Assembly (NCBI GenBank): GCA_021234535.1
Contig: CM037843.1
Coordinates: 35,155,200 to 35,219,199, forward strand
Source: Stichopus chloronotus
Taxonomy: Eukaryota; Echinodermata; Holothuroidea; Aspidochirotida; Stichopodidae
Direction of reading: 5' to 3'
DNA: 64,000 nucleotides
In this document: in pieces, positions 27,651 through 41,400 of the stretch
How the letters are laid out: each line of letters opens with the position of its first letter
Numbering within the stretch: position 1 is the stretch's first letter
Program-made: the position numbers and the translations under genes
The notes under the pieces: generated by a model
Told to the model about the DNA's origin: nothing
Seen by the model: only the letters and a program-made list of their open reading frames with translations
Databases searched by the model: none

Positions 27651-28643
27651 AAGTCAAATGACTTAATGATTCCTTGCCAACAAAAGCAACTCAGTGGAGG
27701 ATCGAAGGGACCATGTCAAAATGAAAAACACCAGAATCCTTTCGACATGGTTATATTATAACAAACATGAATTATCCACATGACAAGTTTGAGATCAACT
27801 GCAGTTATTCATCTTGAAACACCACATTTACCCAAAATAACCTTTATTTTGGTGACCTCAAAGGACTTTTGACGTCCACCAAAAGCAATAGGGATCACCT
27901 ACCCAGTATGGCCAACCCACACAAAAAGCACAACATTAGTCAACATTACCCTTCTGGAGTTAATGTGTTTGCAAGGTTTGACCTCAGGTGACCTCAAATG
28001 ACCTTTGACCTCCACCAAAAAGAAAAGGAGTCTTCTACTTAGTATATACAATCCACACATAAAGTATGACATCAGTCAAGGTTAGACTTCTGGAGATATT
28101 GTGTTTACAAGGTTATAACATTTTGACCTCTGGTGACCTCAAATGGCCTTTGACCTCCACCCAAAAATAAGGATCATCTACTTAATATGACCAACCCACA
28201 CACCAAGTATGACATCAGTCACAGTTACCCTTCTGGAGATATTGTGTTTACAAAGTTTTCACCATTTGACCTCTCGTGACCTCAAATGACCTTTGACCTC
28301 CACCACAAACAATAGGGAACATCTACTTAATAAGATCAACCAACACACCAAGTATGACATCAGTCACAGTTACTATTCTTGAGATATTGTATATACAATG
28401 TTCTCACATTTTGACCTCTGGTGACCTCTGGTGACCTTTGACCTTCACCAGAAACAATATGGATTATCTACTCAATATGACCAAGCAACACACCAAGTAT
28501 GAAATCATTCATGGTTACCTTTCTGGAGATATCGTGTTTACAAGCAGGGGCGTCACTCACACACATACACACGCAGACACACATACACACACACGACATC
28601 ACCATCGCATAGATTCCTTCTGCCTTCGGCAAGGAATCAAAAA
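27651..28643. mobile_element. Family-1 satellite-bearing element (E2) upstream of gene A
   Basis: Left end near 27651 has a short palindrome and TGATTCCTTGCC (27667-27678); the right end has the inverted copy GGCAAGGAATCA (28628-28639) preceded by a small hairpin and a CA-rich stretch. Between them are about five tandem units of roughly 140-145 bases. Terminal inverted repeats and recurrence at other loci indicate a non-autonomous DNA transposon with internal satellite. It starts about 0.9 kb upstream of the gene A start codon. Confidence 0.7.
27979..28444. promoter_or_regulatory. Four clusters of DR4-DR4-DR1 nuclear-receptor half-sites
   Basis: Within element E2, four TGACCT half-sites spaced by 4, 4 and 1 bases recur at 27979-28011, 28124-28156 (one half-site is TGGCCT), 28267-28299 and 28412-28444. 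On the minus strand, the gene A sense strand, they read AGGTCA. This spacing matches DR4 and DR1 response elements. Sequence match only; binding is not shown. They lie 1.3-1.7 kb upstream of gene A. Confidence 0.45.
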
Positions 28644-31600
28644 GTACCACTTAATGGTAATGTAAAGTACTAAGCTAATTTTTAAAATATGCACCCTTAT
28701 GTCTTGTGCATTCTACAAATATTGAACAACAAAGTAGTCCCACAGTCTCTCTTTATTTTTGCTCCAGAATTTCACAGAACAGCAGGCAAAATAAGTTAGC
28801 AACAAGGAGGGGATAATATCTGACCTGCTAAGTTTGGGTGTGTACTGGGAGTAAGAGACAATCTAACTTGCACAGGGCCATCATCAGTTGGCTCACAGCA
28901 TGGAAAATTTTGGTGCAAGAAACCACTCAGATGGCCGGAAATAGCACTTCACAACCCATGTACGGACATCACTGTTTTTAATTCAAAATTCTAAGTTGCA
29001 ATTAGGCTACAAAGTGAGATTTGCCGATGTTGATTTGCGCCCTTCTTTTTTCTTTGTTAATTTTTTTTATTAGGCTGGGCAATGTGAGTTGGGCAATACA
29101 CCCTCCCGAGTATGCCACTGTCAGAGAATGACATGTAAGCATAAAATTGTGATATAATGGACCTGATGAATGATCAGCTATCCTGGGGATGGCCCTTTGG
29201 AAAACTTTTGATTTTGCAGAGTGGACTATTTGCAAACTGGTGTTAAATTTGATGCAGGCTAGATTTGAACAGAATCTCCTACAGGAATTCCTGTTTTTTA
29301 ACTAATGATTTTATTTTTTTTTATTTTTCTTTGCATTGTTACTTGTAGACCTTATTTGAGTATGATTAGTCAATTTCTTCATGCCTGTAGATAACTTTGG
29401 ACCAAACTGAATGATGATGAACCAGTATTCCTGTTGACGCTTGTAATCGCAAACATCTAAGTTTCATGACCTACATGCAGTTTTCTGGGTTACTTCTCTT
29501 CTTAGTTTAGGTCACAAAAAAGTGCCTGCCATAGTTCCATAGTACATTGTTCCATGGTTGTATGGTTCCACTCACTTAACTATAAGGTCCTATTGAATTG
29601 CGCTGCACTGAGTCACAAAACACCAGTGCATTCACTTTCGACTGCTGTAGCGAGGGGCCATATCTGTGGAATGCGACTCAAGCATGCTTCATGCATGACA
29701 ATCAGTAACAAACATAACCTGTGGAACTATGTTGTTATAATATGAATAATGAATTGAAATATTGTACAATTTCTTATCCTAAAATTTCCTCAGATCTCCT
29801 CAAAATTTTTGAGAAATGATAAAGGGAGTATTATTTACCAAAGTTTCCCTCAATTTTTTTTTTTTACAGAGGGGGCAACTTGACCCTTTGCTTTCCCCTC
29901 CCCAGTAACTATGCCACTGATTGTGATATCATTTTTTCTGTTATAGTTTACTCTTTTTTTAAAGCATAACGCCTGGCACAGTTAAGTAGCTTTCAGAATA
30001 TTCAGCAACAACATGGAAATACACTGTACCTACAAGAGAAATGAGACGAGAATTGCAAGAGTTTGATGATTTTTTTCAAAGAAAGTAGGGATGACTGGTT
30101 ATTTATCTGCAGTAGCTTAGTTTAAGATGTCTTTGATTTGATACCTGCAACTATCAAAAATTATATCTTAAGTTAGTGATATCACTACGTTTATTTTACA
30201 CTTTATGGTTACAGCTAATATCTTAGTTATAATTAAGATAATATTTTAAGTAAGTGATATCACTAAGTCAGTGAAAGTGACTCAATATAAAATACCGTGT
30301 AAATCAGTACGTCACATTTCCAAATTCTTGAAATATATCTTTGACACGAATTAAAGATATCACCAGATATGAAATGATTACACATCTTTAATTCTACATA
30401 TAATTTTTTTGTGGACCACTTCTAACCGATTAGTACTGTGCAGTTGGTTAGGCCTCATTTAGAGTACGCTGTTCAACCTTGGAACCCATATTTTTAAAGA
30501 TAAAGATTTACTTGCAAATGTCCAGCACATGGCGAGTAGAATGATTAGTGCCTTAATGGATGTTTCTTATAATAGTAGGTTATGTCTCTTAAATCTCACT
30601 TCACTTGAGCTGAGAAGATTACAAGGAGATTTGATACAAATTTATTCATGGTTTTGATGATTTATCCTTTTCTGACTTTTCAAGTTTGCAAATAGTAAAA
30701 TTACAAGAGGTAATTGTCTCCAGAAGGTTCAAAGAAGGATCAATATTTGTTGCTGCCTCTTTTCTCAGAGGGTATAGTGAATGAGTGGAATGGGTTGCAT
30801 GGAGGATGTAGTGATGGCAAGAAGTGTTAATTGGTTTAAGAATGTACTGGACAAGTACTTTAAGTTTTGTGACTGAATTTGAGTTTTGTAGCTTTATTTT
30901 CATCTATTTGTATTTTTTTCAGGATCCTTAATGGGGACTTAATTGTCCCTCCTGATCTTTTTTTCTACTAAACTAACAAATTGCTAATTTGAAATTACAT
31001 ATTTCATAATAATAACAAATTACTAATCTGCAATTACAGACTACTTATTCCTTATTACAAATTGCTTATCTTTTATAAAAAAGTTTGTCGTCTCAAATCT
31101 GTACCATATTTGCACATAATGTATTTGTGAATTCATAGATGAAAATGAAATAGTCCTACATCACTGCCACAAAATATCATCAAGTCCCATATATTCTAAA
31201 GCAAAAGCATGTTTCAGCAAGAGGGCAACTACATATCCCAAATCTTTACTGCTTCACTGACAGGTATTGAGTGGTAGTTTGATTTTATAGGAATGAGATG
31301 TTGCTGAGAACGCTAGCCCATATGACTAGGTTAACATGAAATTCTAAAGAAAATGCAAGAGAATTTGAATTGGTAAATGCAACCTTTCATGAAAATTTTA
31401 CGCTGGTGGGGCATTCATTCGAGTAAATACAGTAGAATAACCTTGTGAGAAACTACCCTGCGCTGTTGTTGTGTGTTAATATAAAGCTAAGGACTATTAG
31501 TTCCCATGATACAGTATGTTTGTTTGAGGCCTACCCACCACAATCACTTACTGACAAAATTTACTCATACCATACAATGATAGCCTGGGACAATTTGATG

Positions 31601-32434
31601 AATAGATATCATAAAATAAAAAAAAATGTACTTAGCTGGAATATGAGTAGAAAATTGGTGATACTTTGCCCCTGAAAGTAAAATGTTATAGTCACTACAA
31701 AAAAAAAAACATTATTTAAGCCCTGTTTTTGCATACATGAGTATTCATAAATTCATTCTCATTGGCCTGTTTGATTTCAAGTAACAGTGACTGATGTCTA
31801 GGCTCTCTTGGAGAGTCTAAATTTTGTAGGGCCAACAAAAATGTCCAGCCGATTTTCATATTCAAACATCTGGAAGACGAATGCATAGATCTCTTTCAGA
31901 TTTTGTGACAGTGATCTTTTGGCCTACTGACTCTTCCCTGAAACAATGACATAGAACAAAGATAAATGACCAGGCAATTGCCATTACAACTCATACTCCA
32001 GCTTTAAAGAGAACGAAGGTGTTTGTTTTCAGCAATTCTTGAAAACTGTTTTGAGTAATCTACATATCAGACAGAGGACAGAGGTTGTACTGACTGACAA
32101 ACATTTTAGAAAAGCAGGATTCTTTTGTGGTCTAATTATTATTGGCTACGAGGATAGTAACTGTCAGGATATGAGAGACTTAATTATCCTGATATGCTGC
32201 ATGCATCATCTTCTGGTCTACTTAATGAATTTCTGAAAATAAAATTTCAAAGCAATTGCATTGTTTTAATTTTTTTGAAATATCTTTATACATAAATGAA
32301 AGATATACCTTATTGAAAAATATCAATAAAATGGAACACAACCCCTTTGAAAAGAAAAGGAAACAAAAAGGTGTACAAGCAGATGACATAGGTTACAGGT
32401 ATGTAACAATCCACAGCTTACTACAGCGATTTCT
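28644..32434. other. Gene A-gene B spacer, repeats only
   Basis: Apart from the LINE remnant at 30432-30880, this stretch holds AT-rich sequence with short palindromes (for example AGTGATATCACT twice near 30175 and 30257) and direct repeats related to ACAAATT...ACAGATT near 30970-31080. The 3' UTR of gene B should run leftward from 32434. The last 200 bases before the stop codon align with the equivalent flank of gene C. Confidence 0.5.
30432..30880 (+). mobile_element. Decayed LINE (CR1/L2-type) reverse transcriptase C-terminus
   Basis: Plus-strand translation gives the signature block at the end of many CR1/L2/Rex-like ORF2 proteins: QLVRPHLEYAVQPWNP, then KDKDLLANVQ, SLELRRLQGDLI, a VNEWNGLP-like region (VEWVAW) and finally VNWFKNVLDKYF. 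A one-base frameshift follows NPYF, and there are in-frame stops further on, so it is dead. The 5' part and the endonuclease are absent. It marks an old insertion in the A-B spacer. Confidence 0.8.
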
Positions 32435-35400
32435 TTACTCTCTTGCGATGACACGAAGAGTGATGCCATTATCTGGAATTAGTGATCTCTTCCCAAACTT
32501 CATTGGAATCTGTGGTAACAAGGAAAGAAAATAGAACAGACAAACTCTTCATAATTGACATAAAGTCCTTTGAATTTGAGGGTTATGGGACCTCACAGCT
32601 GGTGTTACAAAGGAGATGAGACAATGCCTCAGAATCAACCCCAAGTGCATTAAACAGTGTCATGATCCATACCACATACATCTTCCCTGTGGGGGGTCTC
32701 AAGTAAGCAGGGGTGCCGCCACGCCAGTCGGCTCCATTTCGGCCTAACTGGCAACAGCTCTAGCCAATTGTAGCAGAGCTTTCAGAACTGTTGGGTTCAG
32801 ACCAGCACGCAGCTTCAGGAAGAAAGTTGTGATTAAAATCAAAACCTTCAACATACAACCGACCATTTGACCAAGCAGACTCATCATGTTGAATGTGATT
32901 AATAGCAATTTTTCTGAGGTGGTGCAGGGTATAAACAATTTCTACACTTATATTCTACTGAACAAACAAAATATATATGTAAACACTAACACAGATCTGC
33001 AATATCAAATTAAGAGAAACAACAAAGCTATGGGCAGTGCAAGGCGCCTCTTCAATATAGTTGTGATAGCTTGAAAAACAGTTGACAACAATTCCATTAC
33101 ATCTAGTGATAACTTCACATTGACTGTGATGGATTACAGTACCTACATCTCAGGGTAAATAATTGGCAGAATCATGGTTATTTACAAATTTTATTTAGAT
33201 GACAAAGAAATAAAAGCCAAAAGAATTCTGAGCATGTATTACACCATGAGAATGAAAGTTTCATGCACTAAAACCGGCAGATGCTGATATATGACTCCCG
33301 GAATAAAGGTTGCATTCTCTGCAAAAATTTTTCAACCAATTAGCATCATGACAATGTGACCAACAATAATACAAGAACGAAAGGTCCCACATGTACATAC
33401 ATATGAATAAAACATACATTTCATTGATTTCTTTACCCTCAATACAGACATACAGCAGTATGCAGTTACCTACCTGTGTCTTCTCACAAGGTTCAAACTT
33501 GAAATTCTGAACCACCCTGACGATGGCCACTTTAAGAACCAGAAGAGCAAAGCGCATTCCGATGCAGTTTCGAGGTCCTGTTCCAAAGGGTAAGTATGCA
33601 AAGGGATGCCTCTTCTCCTTGGCTTCTTTGGTAAACCTGTGTGAAAATTAGAGGAATGACCCTCTATGTAATCACTTGTCTCATATTGTAAATGGTTACA
33701 AAATTTCTTTTAGCATATTACATCACGAAGGTGTTATCGGAGGAGTTATTAAAGAAAATAACGTCTTCATTTAGCAATGCCCAGATATCAAGAGTGAAGT
33801 GGTGCTAGCAAAAAGTACTGCAAACAGCTCTCCTTCAAGAATTTTTTTTACCAGAAATATATGTTTTTTTCTTCTAAGTCTATCACTTCACTACAATAGC
33901 AGCAAGGGATGTGGACAGTTTTCATGAGATAATATCAGTGAATTATTACATCATATTTTTGATGCCAGTAGCCAACAACTCAAACTATAAATAAAAACTT
34001 TTGGTCATCAGGAGTTTAAATCAAATATAATGTTTTGGTGTAAAACTGTGTGACTGCTTTGTCCATTGTTGCATCTGCATCACTTTGTTTATGCTACCAA
34101 CTGGCCATGGACATCTCATTGTTTTCACAAACTATTTCTGATCCCTCTAAAGGTATGTCAGACATTCAAATGTTTTAAGTGAAGGCCCCTTGCTAATACA
34201 AAAGTCATAATCTTACCTTTGGTTACATTTTTAATTTTTTTTTTAATTGTTGAGCAAACATAGCACTTCAAAAAATGTTAATGGGTGTCTACAAACAATG
34301 TATGGAAGTTGGAATAACTTCCCATATCTTCAATAATCAATATATAGGCCTACTACTTCTTCAGCACAAGCCACGTCTTGCAAAGCCACGACTGAAATCA
34401 CTGGAAAAATATGAACCACTGCAATCTATTTATGGGAATCCCTTTACCTAGCTGGTGGGAATTTCACAGCTATTGAACAAGGCTGAAGCACTTTCCTAAA
34501 AGCAGTAGTTGTCTCGTTAAAATGTGCCCCATTGTTGTATGTTGTTGGGAATGAAATGAGTTACCTTTCAGGATCAAACTTCTCTGGGTCCTCCCAAAGA
34601 TTAGGGTTACGTTGCAGAGCAAGGATGTTGTAGAACAAGGACATTCCTTTTTCAAAGTGGAAGCCATTTATGGTAATGTCTTTTTGGCAGACACGATCAC
34701 CACTGTAATGCAACAATATTTAAGATTGATGAGTAAATTGATGAGTATACAAAGGACAGCCATTCTCCAATTTAAAACTTTAACCTCTGAAACGAGAAAC
34801 ATAACATGTAGTATTGCCTATATATGAGGTGAGACACATCCTTCAAAAGGTTGGGATAACAAAGCCAAAAGAAACCTGGGATAAAATGCTATATACAAAA
34901 CGAGGCCTGAAGCACATGCCTTTACTGCATTAAGGAATAACTACAGCACCACTGGTGCAGAAGCTCATACCTTAACATCCTGATACATCCTGATACATCA
35001 ACATTGTACAAGAGAATCTGTAGGACTGCAAAATTTTCAGAATTTCATAAACTAGAGCGCCCCAACAGTGCAGAAGTTTGATCTTTGTCAATAAGTTAAA
35101 GCTGTGGAAATTTTGATGGGTACTACCAAATAACAATACTTATAATTAGCATCGCTATTCACATCCAATAATTATGAAAACTGTCAATTTTTACTAATTT
35201 TTCTTATTGGTTTGTACTGACTGTGGGGATATGAATTGGTACTAATGTGGAAAAGTGAATGGTCATGAGTTTTCCAAAACCAATTTAAATCATTAGCTAC
35301 TCACTCATTAGTAGTCATTTACATGTGACTCATAACAGGGCCCTATTAGTTGAACATTGATCAGTCACTAGAAACTTGACACAAAAGTGATATGTTTGTA

Positions 35401-38400
35401 AAGACTAACTGGAGTTCGTGAAACAACTCAAGTGCCCCTTTAAGTCCATATACTAGTTAACGTACCTGAGGGCAATACAGAGTTTCAGTTAGCATAGCAA
35501 CTGACACTGTCCAATTATTCAATTATTATTCATTCAAGATAGGGATATTTGAGATGCGCATGACAGTCTAAAGGGGCAATTTAACGATAGAAGGAGAAGC
35601 AATTTGCAGAATTCCATAAAATGGGCCATACAGTCCTCACGGAACCAAAGACAACAAATTCATGAACACCCTAAAATAGCAACTAGCAGAGTATCATTAT
35701 GACAAACCATCAACATTGCACAAGAGAATATGTGGGAGAAGAACAACTTTGCAGAATTTCCTAAAACGGACCATAGGGTGCACATGGGACCTTAGATTGA
35801 ACCTTTTTGTACATCCCACATGAACTACCACCAAAGGATTATAGTGTCCAAGTTAAATATACATCCATGGATACATGTGTGAGAAGCAACATTCCAAACA
35901 GAATTTCACATAATGGGCCCACATGGGGTCTTGGACTAACAATTCCTGAACACCCTGAAGGGACCAGTAACTGAGCATCATTGCGACAAACCATCAATAT
36001 TGTACAATATAATCTGTAGGAGGAGAAGCATTTTGTATAATTTCATATAATGGGCAAAGGGCCCACATGGGACCTTGGACCAAAAATTCCTGAACACCCT
36101 AAATGGTCCAACACCCAACAAACATTGTGCCTAAGTTTCAAACAAATCCATGAAAGCATGACGGAATAAAAGCATTCGGAACACATTGTGGACAGATGGA
36201 TAGATAGATAGCCTCATCTACAAATATGGCTACAGTAGTTCAATATACACTTAAAATAGTCTAGTATGTGCATCAAACTCTTTGGCCTGTGTAAAAGAAA
36301 TGCATCAAAATGGTTTCATAGAAACAAGTAAGTCATGGGAGTAGTAGCCAAAAGTAGTTTTATAATCAAATCTTTATGGAGAGAATTTCATATGACATCA
36401 ATATGCTTCTTTAATGATCCATTAATTATTGGGTAATTGAATCATACCTTTCTTTGAGTCACATTTGAAGTTGGTGCATGTCAGCCATACAGCTGCTCTC
36501 GGCTGTCAGACTAGGCATTGTGGTTATTATTTACTTCTACTTCTACTTTACTTCTATTTATATGTGCCATATGCTTATGGGTATGCTAACTTTTGCAGAC
36601 ATTTGCTTGTAACACTGGATCACTCTCTTGTAATTAGCATCACGGGCATACTGTGTCATCAAGGGCTGATGAAAATTCAGTCTCACACCATTTGAAGCAT
36701 CCACATTAAAAAGGCGACAACTGAATAGTGAGCAGTGAAGTACGCTTGCACATACTGTCACTGTTTAAGTTTAACACCAGGAGGATGGATGTCTGTGAGA
36801 ACTTTCTCGAGCTTGACAATTTGACTTACGCAACAGCAGGAGGATAAAGTCTCAATGTTTCACTGAGAAACTTATCCAAGTACTCCATCTTGCCAACTGT
36901 GTCATAGTTCACAGAATCCCTGTCAGGGGCAGCTTCTTGAACCTCTTGGAACAATTTCTCTTGCAGTTCAGGGTGGACAGCCAAAGAGTATGACACAAAG
37001 GATAGTGCGGTATTGGTGGTTTCATAGCCTGCCAGAAAGAATACCAGGGACTGCCAAGGAAAGGAAATACAAAATAAAGTGATCATAGAGGAAGCATCTA
37101 ACAAACAGGGAGCATCATCTATTTCGGTTATTGTTCTCCATGCAAGCCAATGCAGAAGAGCATTTTGAAGAGCATTCCTTGAAGAAAGATTGGTGTATAT
37201 ATCTTTATTGGCATGTTGATACTGTACGTGCATATGCCCTCCTGTACAGTAGTGTTACGGCTTCTGACAAATGCCTTATGTTTGCAGTGCATAAAACTCT
37301 GGTAAAATTACACTGAGTTACTGAGGTCTAAGATTGTTGTTTTAGGGCCACCGTCGGTTTTAGGGCCACTGTATATAATGTGCTCCAGTAGCATGAGTTA
37401 ATAAGCCTTGATATTAGTTTTTACACTTCTTTCAGTTTGAGTTAGGAGAGACTATTACAAAAAAATCCTGTAAAAAATCAAAGACTTTGCATGTTCTTAG
37501 CTCTATCTTATGAGGCCATGAGTTTCCATCAACTCTACTTGCATGGATATCAGTTTTTCAAATTATCAATTAATGACATGATCATCAATTCTAATCAGAG
37601 AGAAAACAATCCCGTTTAGACAAGACCTCAACCTCGAAGTCTAATCCTGCTCAATTGAGTATCACGTACTTGAGGGGCTCACCTGTCAAGATGTAATACC
37701 TTGTCAGTTTTATTAAGAATCACTGCGCAGTGCTTCACACTTTCAAACAGGCACGATGTTTTTCTTATATTCTTCTAATTTTTTGGCACTTAAATCATCC
37801 TCAATGGGTCTCTGCATTTAAACATTTTCTGATACAATTGACATAAACTCAACTTGGCGATCATACTAACATTTTGTTCCTCCTAATGCTAAAATGAAGA
37901 AAACCATTTGTGAACTGGAGTACGGTAATTACTAACAGTACTACATCATCAATAAAAATATAGCAATGAAAATTTATGCTTCACTGGTGTCAGCCCCCCA
38001 AATATGGTCACACATCAGGAGCAGGTAATAGAAAGTCATAGAAGAAGTATTTAAACAAGTGAGTTTTCAAATCAGATTTGGAAAAGAATAGAGAACTAGC
38101 TAGGCAAGTGATCTATGTGTTCTGCCAGCTTATATTCCAAAGATTAAGGTGTAGGTCCAAAGGGAAAGAAACAACTGCCCCAGAATCTGCTTGCTGTTTT
38201 GTGGGGAAAAAGTGATTTCATTCACAAAGTGGAAATTCACTAAGTGGACAGTATGGGATCGGAGGACATTAGACAATGTGTAAGGGAAGCTTTATGTTGT
38301 CATACAATACTTTACAAGGGACATTTGTCTCCTACTGACCCCACACTCATTTGTGAGCTTCTGAGCTTCTGTCATGAGCTTCTGTAAATTTAGTGATATT

Positions 38401-41400
38401 AATTCATCCTCATATTTGGGTCATTGCCACAATTGTGTCAAACTAAGACTGTTTCTGGTAATACCTGAGCCATGATTTCTCCCTCAGTGAGTTTGGCTTT
38501 ACTGCTCTGATGCTGATGTTTATCTTCACCGGCCAATTCAGGGATGGCTTGCACCGTATCACCACCTCCATCGTTACTTCGGGCATCCACCATCAGTTGC
38601 AACATATCCACCCTCTAAAATGGACGGAGTATACTCAAGTAATTAAAGGCATAATATTTGGTTTTTAAATGTATTCATTTATACCTTGATTGTACCAGAC
38701 TAGCATGTTTGCATTGTTTTGTTATGAAGCTTGCAGAAAGGTACAGTGAACAGTAAAGCATAAGACATACAATTAAAGATCAAAGAGGCTCAGGTGTTTT
38801 GGTAATGAGCAAGCAGCCACCACATACAGCTACCTGATTGATACTGATCACAACACAATTTTAAAGGGCTGGTGGTATCAATTTTAAGCAAAGCAAAGCA
38901 GAGGCTTTTAGTCTTACCAGCTTTCATTTTCAACTACCAGATGCTGAGTATAACAGCAACTGTGCAATAATACACAGTTTACTATCACATCAGTTAAACT
39001 TAAACAAGTTAAAAGGCATGTGACAAAAAAAAACACACTTTGGAGAATTGACCAAATTTAGTCAATAACCCTTCTGAAAGTAGCCACAATTCCTATAAAA
39101 ATCCATTGAATATTGACAATTTTACTGATTTCTGTTTTTCAATACTGCATCATGAATAAACTTATAAAACAAATACACAAACTTGTGATGTCCACGGAGG
39201 GACTCACATAATATACCTTATGTTATCCTTTGTTTACAGAATCTTCATTTCAAGGACATTTCAAGGTTACATTTTGGAGGCACACGTTGTGTTATTCAAA
39301 AATATTGATTTCACTTTCCAATTGATAAGTCAAATGGCCATATATATATGCCTAACAAAAGAAATACTGACACTGCAACTCTCTACATCATCATCTTTGC
39401 ATTTTCATCAAACTTTGAAAGCCATATCTCAGAAATGGTAATAGATAGAAACTGCACAATCCCAATATACTGTCATTCATGATTTCACACTTCAGTAGTC
39501 TAGCTGCCTACTTCTAAATAGATGCACATCATAATGGTATGTAACTAGTTTCTCCAAGGAATCACAACCTAATCAGGTTTTGTGGATTTGTTTGCTGATA
39601 AGGTCACTAATCCCATACTGACCACACAAATCTGTAAGATACAATGAGTACATAAAGACGGGTCTGCTCTTACAATGATTGTTATTGTACATCCTCTTCA
39701 CATATATCCATCTCCTCTCATTCAATTCTTGCCCATTTAATTATTGTTTTTTCTTAGCACTACATGGTAAATGTATAGTATCAAGAGTGTGGTACTACTT
39801 TTGCAACTGGGTAGTATGTTAGCTATTCATTTCCCTGGTACCAAGACATATGAAACACATTGTGCTGCTTGCAGGGTGTTGGCTATCTGGGAATTTTGTA
39901 CTGTCAATTAACCCTCACGTGACCACGTCATCAGACGTGCAACAAACTGAAGGTTATACTGAATGCAATAAACCTGCATGCAAACTTTGATAGGTGCATA
40001 AAATATTACAGAAATTAAATACCAAATTGATGCTCGGGATTATTTTAGGTTGGAGCTTCCATACTAAATATAATAGAGACAGTGAAAACAAAATCAAAAT
40101 AACAGTTATTGCCATGAGATGAATTGAAACCTTTAAAGTTCATCCCTAACCTTGCTTCCTTGATCCTCTCTCATCTTCAATGCTTGATGGGTAACATCCA
40201 TGAAGAACTGTTTTGCTCCCTTTGACGAAATCCCAATTTTGAAATAGTTATATATTGGTGCAAGTTGAGGGATAAAAACTGCATGCGAAATGGAAACAAA
40301 GATTTGACAGTAATCTATCAAACTCATGGAAATTGTACCATATATCAAATCACAGCGCACATCCATCAGGAATGTCCAGAAAATAATAGAAAGCTGCAAG
40401 AGTAACCATGAATGAGTGACTGTTTCTCAAGAACTAGGCCTATGTACTTTCTTGAAAATACACCAACAAGCAATCCATGCTTCAACCAAAGCTCAATGTC
40501 ATTGACTAAAAAACCAGAAAGCCAAAAGGCTTTGTGATTCCTTGCAACATGGTCATATTATAAAAAACATGAATTATCCACATGACAAGTATGAGATCAA
40601 CTACAGTTGTTGTTCATGAAACACCACATTAATAAGCCTTTAAACCAAAATGACCTTTTTTTGGTGACCTCAAATGACATTTGACTTCCACCAAAAGCAA
40701 TATGGATCACCTACTCAATGTGACCAATCCACACACCAAGTACGATATCAGTCGCAGTTATCCTTCTGGAGATACCGTGTTTACAAGGTTTTTACAGTTT
40801 GGCCTCTGGTGACCTCTGCTGACCTTTAACCTTGACCAAAAACAATGGGGATCATTTACTCAATATGACCAACACACACACCAAGTATGACATCAGTCAC
40901 AGTTACCCTTCTGGAGATATCGTGTTTACAAGGTTTTTACAGGTTGACTTCTGGTGACCTCAAATGACCTTTGACCTCGACCAAAAACAATAGGGATCAT
41001 CTACTCAATATGAACAATCTACACACCAAGTATGACATCAGTCACAGTTACCCTTCTGGAGATATCGTGTTTACAAGGTTTTTACAGTTTGACCTCTGGT
41101 GACCTCAAATGACCTTTGACCAAAAACAATAGGGATCATCTACTCAATATGACCAACCAACACACCAAGTATGACATCAGTCACAGTTATCCTTCTGGAG
41201 ATATCGTGTTTACAAGGTTTTTACAGTTTGACCTCTGGTGACCTCAAATGATCTTTGACCTCCATCAAAAACAATAGGGATCATCTACTTAATATGACTG
41301 ACCCACACACCAAGTATGACATCAGTCACAGTTACCCTTCTGGAGATATCGTGTTTACAAGGTTTTTACAGTCTGACTTCTGGTGACCTCAAATGACCTT

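Noticed and set aside
32600..32940. Leu-rich minus-strand frame in gene B intron 12
   Set aside because: Two overlapping frames look equally protein-like, no splice sites fit and no family is recognised; not enough to call an exon.
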